Source: Bifidobacterium saimiriisciurei (GTDB lineage: Bacteria; Actinomycetota; Actinomycetes; Actinomycetales; Bifidobacteriaceae). Taken from it: 64,000 nucleotides of DNA. Positions 1 to 8,905 of this stretch are shown in pieces (the first letter of the stretch is position 1; each line of letters begins with the position of its first letter). The notes beneath the pieces were generated by a model. The model was given only the letters and a program-made list of their open reading frames with translations, made no database searches and had not been told where the DNA came from. Position numbers and translations under genes: made by a program. The stretch is taken from the NCBI RefSeq assembly GCF_010667655.1, contig NZ_WHZU01000015.1:1-64000 (forward strand), read 5' to 3'.

Positions 1-62
1 GGGCGCGCACGATGCGCATGACGCCGCAACAGAGGACAAACAAAGCAAAGGGGCGACAACCA

Positions 63-1514
63 ATGTCGGCTACAACGAGGAATGCCAGCGCCGCGACGAG
101 CGCGGTCCACGGCACCGTTACTGGAAAGAAATTCGACGGGGTGCTGCCCGTCCGCGAGAAGGTCGCGTATCTGAGCACCGATATGGCAGGAAACCTGCTG
201 TACTCCTCGCTCGGCACCTACATCATGTTCTTCTACACCGACGTGTTCGGCATCACCGCCGCCGCAGCCGGCTGGATCCTCCTCATCGCCCGTATCGGCG
301 ACTGCATCTCCGCCCCGGTGTGGGGCTCCATCGTGGACCACACCAAGACCAAGTGGGGCCAGAGCCGTCCGTTCTTCCTGTGGATGTGCGTGCCGTTCGC
401 CATCACCGTGTTCCTCGCGTTCACCGCGCCGAACCTGCCCCCGATGGGCAAGGCCGTGTACGCCGCCGTCACCTACATCCTGGCCGCCGGCCTCGTGTAC
501 ACCGGCATCCAGACGCCGATTACGGCCATCCTCTCCAACCTCACGCCCGACCCGGCCGAGCGCGTGAAGGCCAACACGTTCCGCCTGTCCGGCGGCCTGT
601 TCGGCACGTTCATCACCGCCGTCTGCACGATCCCGCTGGTCAACTGGGCCGGCAAGGCGCTCACCGGCGCCTCCAACCAGAAGGTCGGCTTCATGTTCAC
701 GTTTGCGCTGTACGGCGTGATCGCCATCGCCCTGCTGCTGTGGGCCTTCAGGAACATCAAGGAGCACAACTACGATCCGAAGACCCAGAACCCGCTGCCG
801 TTCAAGGAGAGCCTGCACGCCATCAAGGGCAACTGGCCGTGGATCATCCTCATCGTCGCGTTCGTCATCTTCTGGATCGCCCAGGAGGACCGCATGTCCG
901 TGGCCGTGTACTACGCCAAGTACAACCTGAACAACGAGAACCTCGCCACCATCCTCAACGGCATGCAGATCCTCGGTCTGATCACCACGTTCCTCATCCC
1001 CGTCATCTCCAAGAAGTTCGGCAAGGCCGGCAAGACCGACACCATGATCCTCGGCATGGTCATGGCCATCATCGGCCAGCTGCTGCTGCTCACCGCGTCG
1101 CACAGCTTCGCCCTGTTCGTCGTGTTCTGGGCCATCTCCATCCTCGGCGCCGCCATGGCGCTCGCCATGCCGTTCGCCATGCTCGCCGACACGGTCGACT
1201 ACGGCGAATACAAGAACGGCATCCGCGCGGCCGGCCTGCTGTCCGCCGTCGGCGCTTCCTTCTGCATCCAGTTCGGTTCCGGCCTCGGCAACCTGATCCC
1301 GTCGAAGATCATGGCCGCCGCCGGCTACGTCGCCAACCAGACGCAGACCCCCGAGGCCCTGAACGCCATCCAGTTCTGCTTCATCTGGCTGCCGGTGATC
1401 GTGTACGCCGTCGTGATCGTGATCATGCTCGGCTACCGTCACTTCGAGAAGAACGAGCCGTTCATCCGCGCCGAGCTCGCCAAGCGCCGCGCCATCGCCG
1501 ACGCCGCCGCGTGA
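63..1514 (+). CDS. GPH-family sugar:cation symporter (major facilitator type)
   Basis: This is a polytopic inner-membrane protein of 483 residues, the usual length for the glycoside-pentoside-hexuronide:cation symporter family. The N-terminal segment KVAYLSTDMAGN followed by FFYTDVFGI matches the family's first two helices, and about twelve hydrophobic segments can be followed to the C-terminus, which ends in a charged tail. Such carriers bring glycosides into the cell with H+ or Na+. The start at 63 is chosen because AAAGGGG lies 9 nt upstream; an in-frame ATG at 12 has no such site. A strong hairpin terminator follows. The substrate cannot be read from sequence; a GH13 alpha-glucosidase 3.7 kb downstream makes an alpha-glucoside possible, but this is inference. 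Confidence 0.88.
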   Translation: MSATTRNASAATSAVHGTVTGKKFDGVLPVREKVAYLSTDMAGNLLYSSLGTYIMFFYTDVFGITAAAAGWILLIARIGDCISAPVWGSIVDHTKTKWGQSRPFFLWMCVPFAITVFLAFTAPNLPPMGKAVYAAVTYILAAGLVYTGIQTPITAILSNLTPDPAERVKANTFRLSGGLFGTFITAVCTIPLVNWAGKALTGASNQKVGFMFTFALYGVIAIALLLWAFRNIKEHNYDPKTQNPLPFKESLHAIKGNWPWIILIVAFVIFWIAQEDRMSVAVYYAKYNLNNENLATILNGMQILGLITTFLIPVISKKFGKAGKTDTMILGMVMAIIGQLLLLTASHSFALFVVFWAISILGAAMALAMPFAMLADTVDYGEYKNGIRAAGLLSAVGASFCIQFGSGLGNLIPSKIMAAAGYVANQTQTPEALNAIQFCFIWLPVIVYAVVIVIMLGYRHFEKNEPFIRAELAKRRAIADAAA

Positions 1515-1676
1515 TTCGACGGTGCTCGTCGTCCGGTGATTATTAATCATCGTGCGGTGCGTGACGCCTGTGGCGTTCCGACGCCGATTGCGTGACGTGC
1601 CGCACGATTCGGTGCGATTCGACGGATGATATTCTGCCTTTATTTACCCTGTGACTCGTAGTTACTCGTAGTTTCA

Positions 1677-1724
1677 ATGGACCGCGTCGCATATTTACGG
1701 ATATGCGACGCGGTCCATCGTTTT
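1677..1724 (+). terminator. Strong hairpin terminator after the GPH symporter
   Basis: A perfect 18-bp inverted repeat (1677-1694 with 1701-1718, 6-nt loop) is followed by CG and four T. It lies about 160 bp past the stop codon of the symporter gene. Confidence 0.85.
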
Positions 1725-2004
1725 CGGCGTGATATCGATGGATTGGATTGCAAAAACGGGGGAAATGCGTCGTAGTCCATCGAAGCTGCCGTCATGTGAT
1801 TTTCAAAACGTTGCAATCATGCGGTTTCTTCCGTCGGAATATCAATTGGTCGATGGACTGCGCGTGATTTTCGTGGATTTGCAACGTAATCCATGGAATC
1901 CTATGGAATTCCGATGGATTACTGCTCGTTTTCGACAAAAACCGACGTAATCCATCAAATATTGATGGTCGATGCCCCATCTTCGGATGTCGGCGGGGAG
2001 TAAA
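1725..2004. repeat. Intergenic stretch with three degenerate CGTARTCCATSRA copies
   Basis: No convincing gene is seen. Three related words occur at 1771-1783, 1885-1897 and 1946-1958 (CGTAGTCCATCGA, CGTAATCCATGGA, CGTAATCCATCAA), each preceded by an A/T-rich GCAA or ACAAAAA context. A 73-codon open frame here is made of these repeats and has no ribosome-binding site. The role is unknown; the promoter of the TauE/SafE gene should lie within this stretch. Confidence 0.4.
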
Positions 2005-3015
2005 GTGACCGACGTGAATGACGATATGACGAAACAGAACCTTGCATCCGCGGCGGCGAATGACCGTGCGGACGGTGATGAGGCTCGCGTGGACGGCCAT
2101 GCGGCTCATAACGAGCATAGCGACGGACGCGCGAATGACGCCGCGGGCCGTGGGCACGGCGCCGTGCGTGGCGTGAACGGGCCCGCCTACAGCGGCGAAG
2201 GCTCGGCGACCCTGGGGGAGGGGCGTCCGGCGAGCCACGTGTGGGCCATGCTCATCGGCGTGGGCATCCTTTCCGGTTTTCTTTCGGGACTGTTCGGCAT
2301 CGGCGGCGGCACGGTGATCGTGCCCGCGCTGGTGTTTCTGGGGCTTTCGCAGCGTCATGCGGCGGCGACGTCGCTGGCGGCCATCATCCCGACGTCCATC
2401 ACCGGCGTGATCTCGTACGCCACCGGCGGCGACGTGGATTGGATCGCCGCGCTGCTGCTGGCATGCGGCATGGTCGTCGGGGCGCAGATCGGCAGCTGGC
2501 TGCTGTCGCGACTGCCGGAGGTCGTGTTGCGCTGGGTGTTCGTGGTGTTCCTGGTGTTCGTGATTCTCTCGCAGATCGTGTTCACGCCGTCGCGCGACCA
2601 TGTGATTCATATGACCATCGCGACCGGTGCGCTGCTGGCGTTGCTCGGCGTGGGCATCGGCACGCTCGCCGGCCTGCTCGGCATCGGCGGCGGCGCGGTG
2701 ATGGTGCCGTCGCTCTCGGTGCTGTTCGGCGCGAGCGACCTGATCGCGCGCGGCACGTCGCTGCTGGCCATGTTCCCCAGCTCCATCGCCGGAACCGTGG
2801 CGAACATGAAGCGCAAACTGGTGCATCTGCGCAACGGACTGGCCATCGGCATCACCGCGGCGATCGTGGCGCCGTTCGGCACGATCGTGGCCGGATGGGT
2901 GTCGCCGCGCATGGGTGCGAACCTGTTCGCCGCGTATCTTGGCGTGCTGCTCGTGCGCAGCCTGTGGACCGCCGTGAAGATCACGCCGGGACTGCGCGAA
3001 CGCCTGATGCGGTAG
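2005..3015 (+). CDS. TauE/SafE (DUF81) family membrane exporter
   Basis: About 336 residues, with a hydrophilic N-terminal tail of roughly 65 residues and then eight or so hydrophobic segments. The internal duplication typical of TauE/SafE is clear: GLFGIGGGTVIVPAL near the start of the first half and GLLGIGGGAVMVPSL at the start of the second. Family members are thought to export sulfite, sulfoacetate or related anions, but most bacterial copies are unassigned, so no substrate is claimed. The start is uncertain: GGGGAG at 1995-2000 could serve GTG 2005 or GTG 2014, and ATG 2026 is also in frame. The long charged tail is unusual for the family. Convergent with the next gene. Confidence 0.85.
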   Translation: MTDVNDDMTKQNLASAAANDRADGDEARVDGHAAHNEHSDGRANDAAGRGHGAVRGVNGPAYSGEGSATLGEGRPASHVWAMLIGVGILSGFLSGLFGIGGGTVIVPALVFLGLSQRHAAATSLAAIIPTSITGVISYATGGDVDWIAALLLACGMVVGAQIGSWLLSRLPEVVLRWVFVVFLVFVILSQIVFTPSRDHVIHMTIATGALLALLGVGIGTLAGLLGIGGGAVMVPSLSVLFGASDLIARGTSLLAMFPSSIAGTVANMKRKLVHLRNGLAIGITAAIVAPFGTIVAGWVSPRMGANLFAAYLGVLLVRSLWTAVKITPGLRERLMR

Positions 3016-3135
3016 TAGGCGCGGGGTCCGTGGCCGTCGCATGGGCTGGATGCAATGCCGGTCGATGCCGACCAGACGGCCCATGTGGCGCGCGATGTCT
3101 CATGGCTGGTTGTGTGGTGTTGTCTGGTGATGTGA

Positions 3136-3183
3136 AAGAGCCGTCACATGGGTTGGATTCGATGCCCGTGTGACGGCTCTTGG
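3136..3183. terminator. Bidirectional terminator between convergent genes
   Basis: A 17-bp stem (3136-3152 with 3165-3181) with a single G-T pair and a 12-nt loop lies between the TauE/SafE gene and the minus-strand gene that ends at 3244. Its GTCACATGGG core recurs in the long hairpin at 54274-54361. Confidence 0.75.
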
Positions 3184-3243
3184 TCTGTGGCGTGCATGGA
3201 GCACTCGGGGGCATGGGGCCAAGTGCTCCATGCGGTGCGTTGA

Positions 3244-4869
3244 CTACTTGCCGGTGCCTGTTCCCGTTCCCGTTCCTGTGCCGGTGCTGCCGGTGTTGGC
3301 GCTGCCGGAGCCGCCGTTGCCGGTTTTGTTGCCGGTGTCTGTGCTGGTCTTGTCGCCGCCGTTGCCGGTTGTGGTCTTATCGGTGTCGGTCTTGGTGCTG
3401 TCGCCGCCGTTGTTGGTCGTGGTCTTGCTGTCGGTTCCGTTGCCATTGGTGCCGTTGGAGTACTGCCCGTTGCCGTAGCCGTTCGTGCCGTACTGGTAGC
3501 CGTTGCCATAGCTGTTGTTCGAGTACCCGTTGCCGTACGAGTTGTTCGAGTAGCTGTTGCCGTAGCCGTTGGAGTAGTTGTTGCCGTACGAATTGCCGTA
3601 GCTCTTGTATCCGTTGGAGTATCCGTTGGAGTACGTGCCCGAGCCCGAACCGGACTGCGAGCCCGAGGTGCCCGTGCCGCTTTCGGCGGAGGACTGCGCC
3701 TTTTCGAACGCCTTCACGGCCTTGGTGAGGTTTTCGGTGGCCGTCGTGAACGACGAGGCCAGCTTCTGGTTCACCTTGCCGTTGGCCTCCAGCTGCGCGG
3801 TGGGCATGGTGGAGGCGCATTCGCGGCCGTCCGCGTCTTTGGCCTTCGCCGTGTTCAGCCGCTGCTGCAGCGTCGTCGTGGCGGTGCCGGCGCCCGTGGT
3901 GTCGGACGGCAGCTTGCCCTGCGCGTTCTTGATGGTCGCATCCAGCTTCTTGCGCGCGTTGTTGTAGTCGGTGACCGATTGCGAGCACGTCTCCATGGCG
4001 TCGGCATGCGCCTTGTTGTCGCTGACGTGCTTCCACACCGCGAATCCGGCGACCGCCAGCACGATGACGACGACCGCGGCGATGGCAATCATACGGAGTT
4101 GCTTCTTCGCCTTGGCCGAAGCGCCGTGCGTCGTATGGTGCTGCGCCGGCTTCGCGGCCTGGCCGTTCGCATTCGCGCCGGCGGCCGAGGCCGTTGCAGG
4201 GGCGACGACGGTGGCGGCGTCAGCAGTGGTCGGCGGCTTGACCGCGGCCGGCTGCGCGTCTGCGTTGGTGCCCGCGCCTGCGGCGATGCCTGCCGACGGC
4301 ATCACCACCGTGGCGCCGTCTTCGGCGGCCGCCGCGTCCGCAGGCGTATCCGGCATGATGGACGGCATCGCCGTGGTCGCCTCCGACGCCGCGGCGGCTG
4401 CCGGCGTCGTGGAAACGGCGGACGTGGTTGATGCCGCGCCGTTCGTGGCGCCGGCCGTCGCGCTCGCCGGCCGGATGGTCTGCAATGCGTCGCGCAGCGC
4501 CGTCACCCTTTCCTCGACCGGCGGAATGGATGCGGTGTCTTCAAGTGCATGGGCGGGGTCTATGGCCGCCTCGGCCGCCGCAGATGCCGGTGCCGATGCG
4601 CCGGCCGTCATCGGCGACGCGGCCGTGCCGGCATCGGCCGGCGTCGTCACGCCCGATGCCGATGCTTTCGGCGTCGTGCCGGCGTCCTCATCGAAAGCAG
4701 GGAACGACAGCGTGGGGATGTCCCACTTCGACTCGACGATGTTGCCCTCGTCGTCGATGCGAAGATTCGACGCCGCCAGATTCGCCGCCGTGAATTCGTC
4801 GTCAAACAACGACTTTTCGTCGTTCTTCGCCGGCTTGCCGCCGGCCTTGCCGCTGTTCGTATCGGTCAT
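3244..4869 (-). CDS. Single-pass membrane protein with Tyr/Asn/Gly/Ser-rich extracellular tail; function unknown
   Basis: 541 residues with no recognised enzyme domain. Residues 1-255 are an acidic, Ala/Thr/Pro-rich cytoplasmic region without a signal peptide. A single transmembrane helix (RMIAIAAVVVIVLAVAGFAVW) lies near residues 258-279, preceded by KAKKQ, which predicts an outside C-terminus. After it comes a roughly 110-residue helical region with two Cys (in METCSQS and RECAST), and then, at about 410-466, short repeats of the SYGNGYS/NNSYGNGY type, ending in Thr/Gly repeats. The start is supported by GGGGAG 6 nt before the ATG. Similar 'N-in' anchored proteins occur across bifidobacteria, but I do not know a function. 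The repeat tail could act as a wall-spanning or adhesive segment; this is a guess. Confidence 0.75.
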   Translation of the reverse strand: MTDTNSGKAGGKPAKNDEKSLFDDEFTAANLAASNLRIDDEGNIVESKWDIPTLSFPAFDEDAGTTPKASASGVTTPADAGTAASPMTAGASAPASAAAEAAIDPAHALEDTASIPPVEERVTALRDALQTIRPASATAGATNGAASTTSAVSTTPAAAAASEATTAMPSIMPDTPADAAAAEDGATVVMPSAGIAAGAGTNADAQPAAVKPPTTADAATVVAPATASAAGANANGQAAKPAQHHTTHGASAKAKKQLRMIAIAAVVVIVLAVAGFAVWKHVSDNKAHADAMETCSQSVTDYNNARKKLDATIKNAQGKLPSDTTGAGTATTTLQQRLNTAKAKDADGRECASTMPTAQLEANGKVNQKLASSFTTATENLTKAVKAFEKAQSSAESGTGTSGSQSGSGSGTYSNGYSNGYKSYGNSYGNNYSNGYGNSYSNNSYGNGYSNNSYGNGYQYGTNGYGNGQYSNGTNGNGTDSKTTTNNGGDSTKTDTDKTTTGNGGDKTSTDTGNKTGNGGSGSANTGSTGTGTGTGTGTGK

Positions 4870-5194
4870 CTTTCACTCCCCGGTCGTATTGCCTCAAGCA
4901 CATCATAGGAGGTCTTGGCGGGACGTGGAATATGCGAGTTGTGGGTGTTCGCATTGCGGGAAAAGGCGTGGACGCCGCGCAATCTCAACGCCCTTGGTAT
5001 TTCGCGGATTTCGCGGTGCGGACGTCGTAAGACGGACGTCCGCGACGCATGATTCGCCCATGACAACGGCCGGTGGAACGCCGGAAAAGACCGCTTGAAC
5101 GGTAAAATTGGCGGAGATTACGGTTTCCGGCGGTCATGTTCCCGATTCCCGGTTTCCGTGTGACCGGGTTTCCGGGCAATCAAGGAGGATGCAT
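4870..5194. promoter_or_regulatory. Divergent intergenic region with a 9-bp palindrome
   Basis: This 325-bp region separates the minus-strand membrane protein gene from the GH13 gene. It holds a perfect inverted repeat GCGGACGTC/GACGTCCGC (5018-5026 and 5035-5043) and three GGTTTCCG words between 5121 and 5178. TTGAAC at about 5095 with TACGGT 18 nt further on is a possible promoter for the GH13 gene. No LacI-type TGTGAGCGC operator is visible here. Confidence 0.35.
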
Positions 5195-7072
5195 ATGACG
5201 ACCGAACAGCGCGCGGCGCTCCCCGACACGATTCACACCAACGGCGCGACGCCGAACCCGTGGTGGTCGAACGCGGTGGTGTACCAGATCTATCCGCGCA
5301 GCTTCCAGGACACGAACGGCGACGGATACGGCGACATTCCGGGCATCACGTCGCGGCTCGACTATCTCGCCGACCTCGGCGTGGACGTGATCTGGCTGTC
5401 GCCGGTGTACAAGTCGCCGCAGGACGACAACGGCTACGACATCAGCGACTACCAGGACATCGACCCGATGTTCGGCACGCTCGACGACATGGACGAGCTG
5501 CTGGAGGAGGCGCACAGCCGCGGCATCAAGGTCGTGATGGACCTCGTGGTGAACCACACGTCCGACGAGCACGCGTGGTTCCAGGCCTCGCGCGACAAGA
5601 ACGACCCGCACGCCGACTGGTACTGGTGGCGTCCGGCCAAGGAAGGGCACGAGCCGGGGACGCCGGGTGCGGAACCGAACCAGTGGGGCTCGTACTTCGG
5701 CGGCTCCGCATGGGAATACGACCCGAAGCGCGGCGAATACTACCTGCACCAGTTCTCGAAGAAGCAGCCCGACCTCAACTGGGAGAACCCCGAGGTTCGC
5801 GCCGCCGTGTACAAGATGATGAACTGGTGGCTCGACCGCGGCATCGACGGATTCCGCATGGACGTGATCACGCTGATCTCCAAGCATGTGGACGCCAACG
5901 GCGAACTGCCGGGCGTGGGCGCGAACACCGAATCCTCCGGACCGGTGGGGGAGGACGGCTACTCCAGCCCCAACCCGTTCTGCGCCGACGGACCGAGGCA
6001 GGACGAGTTCCTCGCCGAAATGCACCGCGAGGTGTTCGACGGGCGCGAAGGCACCATCACCGTGGGCGAGGCGCCCGGCATCACGCCCGAACGCAACCAG
6101 CACATCACCGACCCCGCCAACCGCGAGCTCGACATGCTGTTCCTCTTCGACCATGTGGAGCCGGGCGGCGGTCAGTCCAAGTGGACGGCCGCGCCGTGGA
6201 AGCTCACGCACCTCAAGCACTGCCTCTCCGGGCATCAGGCCGCGGTGAAGGAGACCGGCTGGACCAGCCTGTTCTTCAACAACCACGACCAGCCGCGCGT
6301 GGTCTCCCGCTGGGGAGACGACTCCACCGACGAGCTGCGCGCCCGCTCCGCCAAGGCCATCGCCCTGCTGCTGCACATGCACCGCGGCACCCCGTACGTG
6401 TACGAGGGCGAGGAGCTCGGCATGACCAACGCCTACTTCGACTCGCTCGACCAGTACCAGGACCTCGAATCCATCAACATGTACCATCAGCTCACCGAGG
6501 CCGGCGTGATGACCCCGGACGAGATGATGGCCTCGCTCAAGGCCATCAGCCGCGACAACGCCCGCACGCCCATGCAGTGGGACGCCACCAAGTACGCCGG
6601 ATTCACCGCGCCCTACGCGCCCACCGCCCCGTGGCTGCCCGTCAACGAGAACCGCGACGTGGTGAACGCCAAGAAGGAGAAGCGCGACCCCGACTCCGTG
6701 TACAACTTCTACAAGAAGCTCATCGCGCTGCGGCACGAGAACCCGGTGGTGGCCGCCGGCGACTGGCGGATGCTCGACGCCGACGACCCGCAGGTGTACG
6801 CGTTCGTGCGCACGCTGCGCGAGGACGGCGTCGGCGGCGGCATCGACGGCTCGGGCGAGCGCAGGATCGTGGTCGTGGTGAACATGTCGAGCGAGTCGGC
6901 GAAGATCCCCGCCGAGGCCGCCGACATGCTCGGCCTCGGGCTCGCCGGCACCACGCTCGGCGGCGTGAGCGCCGACCGCATCCTCATCAGCACCTATCCC
7001 GAGGAGGAGACCGCCGCCGACGTGCTCTTCGGCAAGCTCGCCCCCTGGGAGGCCTTCGCCTACGAGCTGTAG
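5195..7072 (+). CDS. GH13 alpha-glucosidase (oligo-1,6-glucosidase/alpha-glucosidase type)
   Basis: A 625-residue intracellular enzyme (no signal peptide) of the GH13 alpha-amylase family, hydrolysing terminal alpha-glucosidic bonds of small oligosaccharides. The family motifs are in order: DLVVNHTSDEH, GFRMDV with nucleophile Asp223, TVGEAPG with acid/base Glu292, and FFNNHDQPR with Asp365. The (beta/alpha)8 barrel is followed by the C-terminal beta domain. WWSNAVVYQIYPRSF at the N-terminus is typical of the oligo-1,6-glucosidase/alpha-glucosidase branch. The start at 5195 has AAGGAGG 6-8 nt upstream; an upstream in-frame ATG at 5108 lacks one. Length is slightly above the usual 550-610. The LacI regulator immediately downstream probably controls it. 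Whether alpha-1,6 or alpha-1,4 substrates are preferred cannot be read reliably. Confidence 0.93.
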   Translation: MTTEQRAALPDTIHTNGATPNPWWSNAVVYQIYPRSFQDTNGDGYGDIPGITSRLDYLADLGVDVIWLSPVYKSPQDDNGYDISDYQDIDPMFGTLDDMDELLEEAHSRGIKVVMDLVVNHTSDEHAWFQASRDKNDPHADWYWWRPAKEGHEPGTPGAEPNQWGSYFGGSAWEYDPKRGEYYLHQFSKKQPDLNWENPEVRAAVYKMMNWWLDRGIDGFRMDVITLISKHVDANGELPGVGANTESSGPVGEDGYSSPNPFCADGPRQDEFLAEMHREVFDGREGTITVGEAPGITPERNQHITDPANRELDMLFLFDHVEPGGGQSKWTAAPWKLTHLKHCLSGHQAAVKETGWTSLFFNNHDQPRVVSRWGDDSTDELRARSAKAIALLLHMHRGTPYVYEGEELGMTNAYFDSLDQYQDLESINMYHQLTEAGVMTPDEMMASLKAISRDNARTPMQWDATKYAGFTAPYAPTAPWLPVNENRDVVNAKKEKRDPDSVYNFYKKLIALRHENPVVAAGDWRMLDADDPQVYAFVRTLREDGVGGGIDGSGERRIVVVVNMSSESAKIPAEAADMLGLGLAGTTLGGVSADRILISTYPEEETAADVLFGKLAPWEAFAYEL

Positions 7073-7089
7073 GACGCCGTGATTCGGCT

Positions 7090-7141
7090 CCCGCTGGATG
7101 AACGCTGGATGAACGGCCCGGTGGGTGTTTCATCCAGCGGG
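7090..7141. terminator. Hairpin between GH13 and LacI genes (terminator or operator)
   Basis: CCCGCTGGATGAA at 7090-7102 pairs perfectly with TTCATCCAGCGGG at 7129-7141. The GCTGGATGAACG half is repeated once in the loop, so the element has one inverted and one direct copy. There is no T-run after it, so it may be a regulator site rather than a terminator. Confidence 0.5.
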
Positions 7142-7184
7142 GGCGGATACGATACGCAACAACACATGAGCAAAGGAGGCGACG

Positions 7185-8330
7185 ATGGTGGGGATGCGGG
7201 ACGTGGCGCGTCGTGCCGGCGTATCGCTGAGCACGGTGTCGCTGGCGGTGAACGGCACCGGCTACGTGGCCGACGAGACGCGCGAGCGCATCGAAGCGGC
7301 CATGGCCGAACTCGACTACGTGCCCAACGACCTCGCCCGCAGTCTCTCGCAGGGCCGCACGAACCTCGTCGGCGTGACCATCCCCACCATTGCCCACCCG
7401 TTCTTCGCCCAGCTCACCGCCGCCATCCAAGGACGGCTGCACAAGGCCGGACTGCGCGTGATGCTCTGCTCCACCGCCGACCAGGACCGCGGCGAGGCCG
7501 AATACATCGACATGCTCCGCCGCCACACCATGGACGGCATCATCATCGGCTCGCACACCAGCCGTCCGCCCGCCTACTGGCAGTCGATCGGCCGGCCCAT
7601 CGTGGCGTTCGACCGCTACCTCGGCGACGGCATCCCCAGCGTCTGCTCCGACCACGAGGCCGGCGGCCATCTCGCCGCACGGCGGTTCATCGACACCGGC
7701 GTGCGTCACGTCGTCGAGATCGGCGGCCCGCGCTCGCAGTTCCACGACCTCGCCGGCGCCGATGGCGCCGCGCCTGCGGCCGGTGGGGCCTCCGCCGGCT
7801 CTGACCTCGCCGGCCGCGCGTCCGCTTCGGCCGCGTCATCCCCAGCCGACACGACGTTCCCCACCGTGCGCTATCACCGCACCTTCGAACGCGACCTCGC
7901 CGAAGCCGGCGTCCGATGCGACTACATCACCATCGAACACGTCAGCGACCTCGACCTGTTCGAACAGGCCGCCGAGGAGGCGTTCCGACGGTTCCCCGAC
8001 GCCGACGCCATCATCGCGCCCGATCTGGCAGCCGCCCATTGCGTGCGCCTCGCCATCGCCCGCGGCCGTCGCATCCCCGACGATCTGCAGATCATCGCCT
8101 ACGACGGCACTCCCGTCACCGCGCTCGCCGGTCGTCGCATCACCACGGTCCGTCAGGATATCGACGCCATCGCCGACCGGCTCGCCGTCGCCATGATGGC
8201 GGCCATGGGGGAGGGGCATGCCGGGCCCGACGCAGCTGGCGATGCCGATTCGGCGTCTGCCGCCGCCGTCGCCTCCGACGCCGCCGGTCTCGTCCCCGTC
8301 GCCCTCGTCGACGGCGAAACCACGCGCTGA
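7185..8330 (+). CDS. LacI-family transcriptional regulator
   Basis: 381 residues with the classic LacI organisation. The N-terminal helix-turn-helix and hinge read RDVARRAGVSLSTVSLAVNG and ETRERIEAAMAELDYVPN, followed by the periplasmic-binding-protein-like sugar-sensing core (LVGVTIPTIAHPFFAQL; later ADAIIAPDLAAAHCVRLA and LQIIAYDGTPVT). A 45-residue Ala/Ser/Gly-rich insertion sits in the middle of the core near residues 190-225, longer than in typical members, and the C-terminus also carries an Ala/Asp-rich stretch. AAAGGAGG lies 5 nt before the ATG. Placement directly after the GH13 gene suggests local control of alpha-glucoside use, perhaps also of the GPH symporter. Confidence 0.92.
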   Translation: MVGMRDVARRAGVSLSTVSLAVNGTGYVADETRERIEAAMAELDYVPNDLARSLSQGRTNLVGVTIPTIAHPFFAQLTAAIQGRLHKAGLRVMLCSTADQDRGEAEYIDMLRRHTMDGIIIGSHTSRPPAYWQSIGRPIVAFDRYLGDGIPSVCSDHEAGGHLAARRFIDTGVRHVVEIGGPRSQFHDLAGADGAAPAAGGASAGSDLAGRASASAASSPADTTFPTVRYHRTFERDLAEAGVRCDYITIEHVSDLDLFEQAAEEAFRRFPDADAIIAPDLAAAHCVRLAIARGRRIPDDLQIIAYDGTPVTALAGRRITTVRQDIDAIADRLAVAMMAAMGEGHAGPDAAGDADSASAAAVASDAAGLVPVALVDGETTR

Positions 8331-8344
8331 TCGCGGGGAATCCG

Positions 8345-8593
8345 CAACCGACGGGAACCGAACGCACCTTTCGGTTCCTATCCGTTGGGCGACATGCGAC
8401 GGACGGGAACGTAGCCGCGCCTTCGGTTCCTATTCGTTGTGATGTATGCGACCGATAGGAACGGTGTCTCGTCTCGGATTCCCTTCCGTTGCGCGCCACC
8501 CAACGGAAGGGAACGTAGGTGGCGCCCCGATTCCCATTGGTCGTGGCGTATACGACGGATGGGAACGCGGGTGCGCTCGGTTCCTATACGTTG
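8345..8593. repeat. Array of five 52-bp palindromic units
   Basis: Five copies of a 41-43-bp imperfect inverted repeat begin at 8345, 8397, 8449, 8501 and 8553, exactly 52 bp apart, separated by unrelated 9-nt linkers. Left arms follow CRACSGAYRGGAAC and right arms CGGTTCCYAT-CGTTG, so each unit is a dyad. The centre of each unit is not conserved. The array follows the lacI stop codon and precedes the promoter and leader of the MHS transporter. Confidence 0.88.
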
Positions 8594-8664
8594 GGAGCAA
8601 AAGCGCCGCGCATGCACGCCGTTCGTAACATGAACACCGATGTGTCCACATAGTGACCCTCTCA

Positions 8665-8693
8665 TTGTGTGTGCCTGCGGCCGCGCCTATCTT
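8665..8693 (+). promoter_or_regulatory. Promoter of the leader peptide/MHS transporter transcript
   Basis: TTGTGT at 8665-8670 and TATCTT at 8688-8693 are separated by 17 bp, placing transcription start near 8700 and giving a leader of about 390 nt before the transporter gene. Confidence 0.55.
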
Positions 8694-8755
8694 TCACAGT
8701 GGTTCGGGTCGAACGGCCCGCAAAGATGTATGACGCCGAAAGGAGGTTCGCCAAG

Positions 8756-8839
8756 ATGAACGGAATGACCGCTGCACTTACCGCTGAAAGCGCCGCTGTG
8801 TCCGGCCGAATTATTATTCCGTCTTCGTTGGCGGACTGA
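8756..8839 (+). CDS. Leader peptide with three consecutive isoleucine codons
   Basis: A 27-codon reading frame with an excellent ribosome-binding site (AAAGGAGG ending 9 nt before the ATG). Its product ends RIIIPSSLAD, encoded by three consecutive ATT codons at 8810-8818, and the stop codon lies 66 nt before the intrinsic terminator at 8906-8931. This is the layout of a transcription-attenuation leader that senses charged tRNA-Ile: ribosome stalling at the Ile codons would favour read-through. Actinobacterial ilvB leaders with Val or Ile runs are known precedents. It is too short for ordinary gene callers. The coding function is inferred from its ribosome-binding site, codon run and terminator, not from similarity. 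Confidence 0.7.
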   Translation: MNGMTAALTAESAAVSGRIIIPSSLAD

Positions 8840-8905
8840 TTCGACATTTTCACTGTTCGATCCCGTCAACGCGGCGGGGTTCGGAACAGACAAAATCCAG
8901 TTTTG

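Noticed and set aside
1729..1950. 73-codon plus-strand frame downstream of the symporter
   Set aside because: It is composed of degenerate CGTARTCCAT repeats and lacks a ribosome-binding site.
7090..7141. Second alpha-glucoside operator by analogy with LacI sites
   Set aside because: The hairpin lacks the central CG of LacI operators and could equally be a terminator, so no operator was called.
8345..8593. CRISPR array
   Set aside because: The units are degenerate palindromes with only 9-nt linkers; no constant direct repeat, spacer set or cas gene is present. The same applies to the 53-bp arrays.
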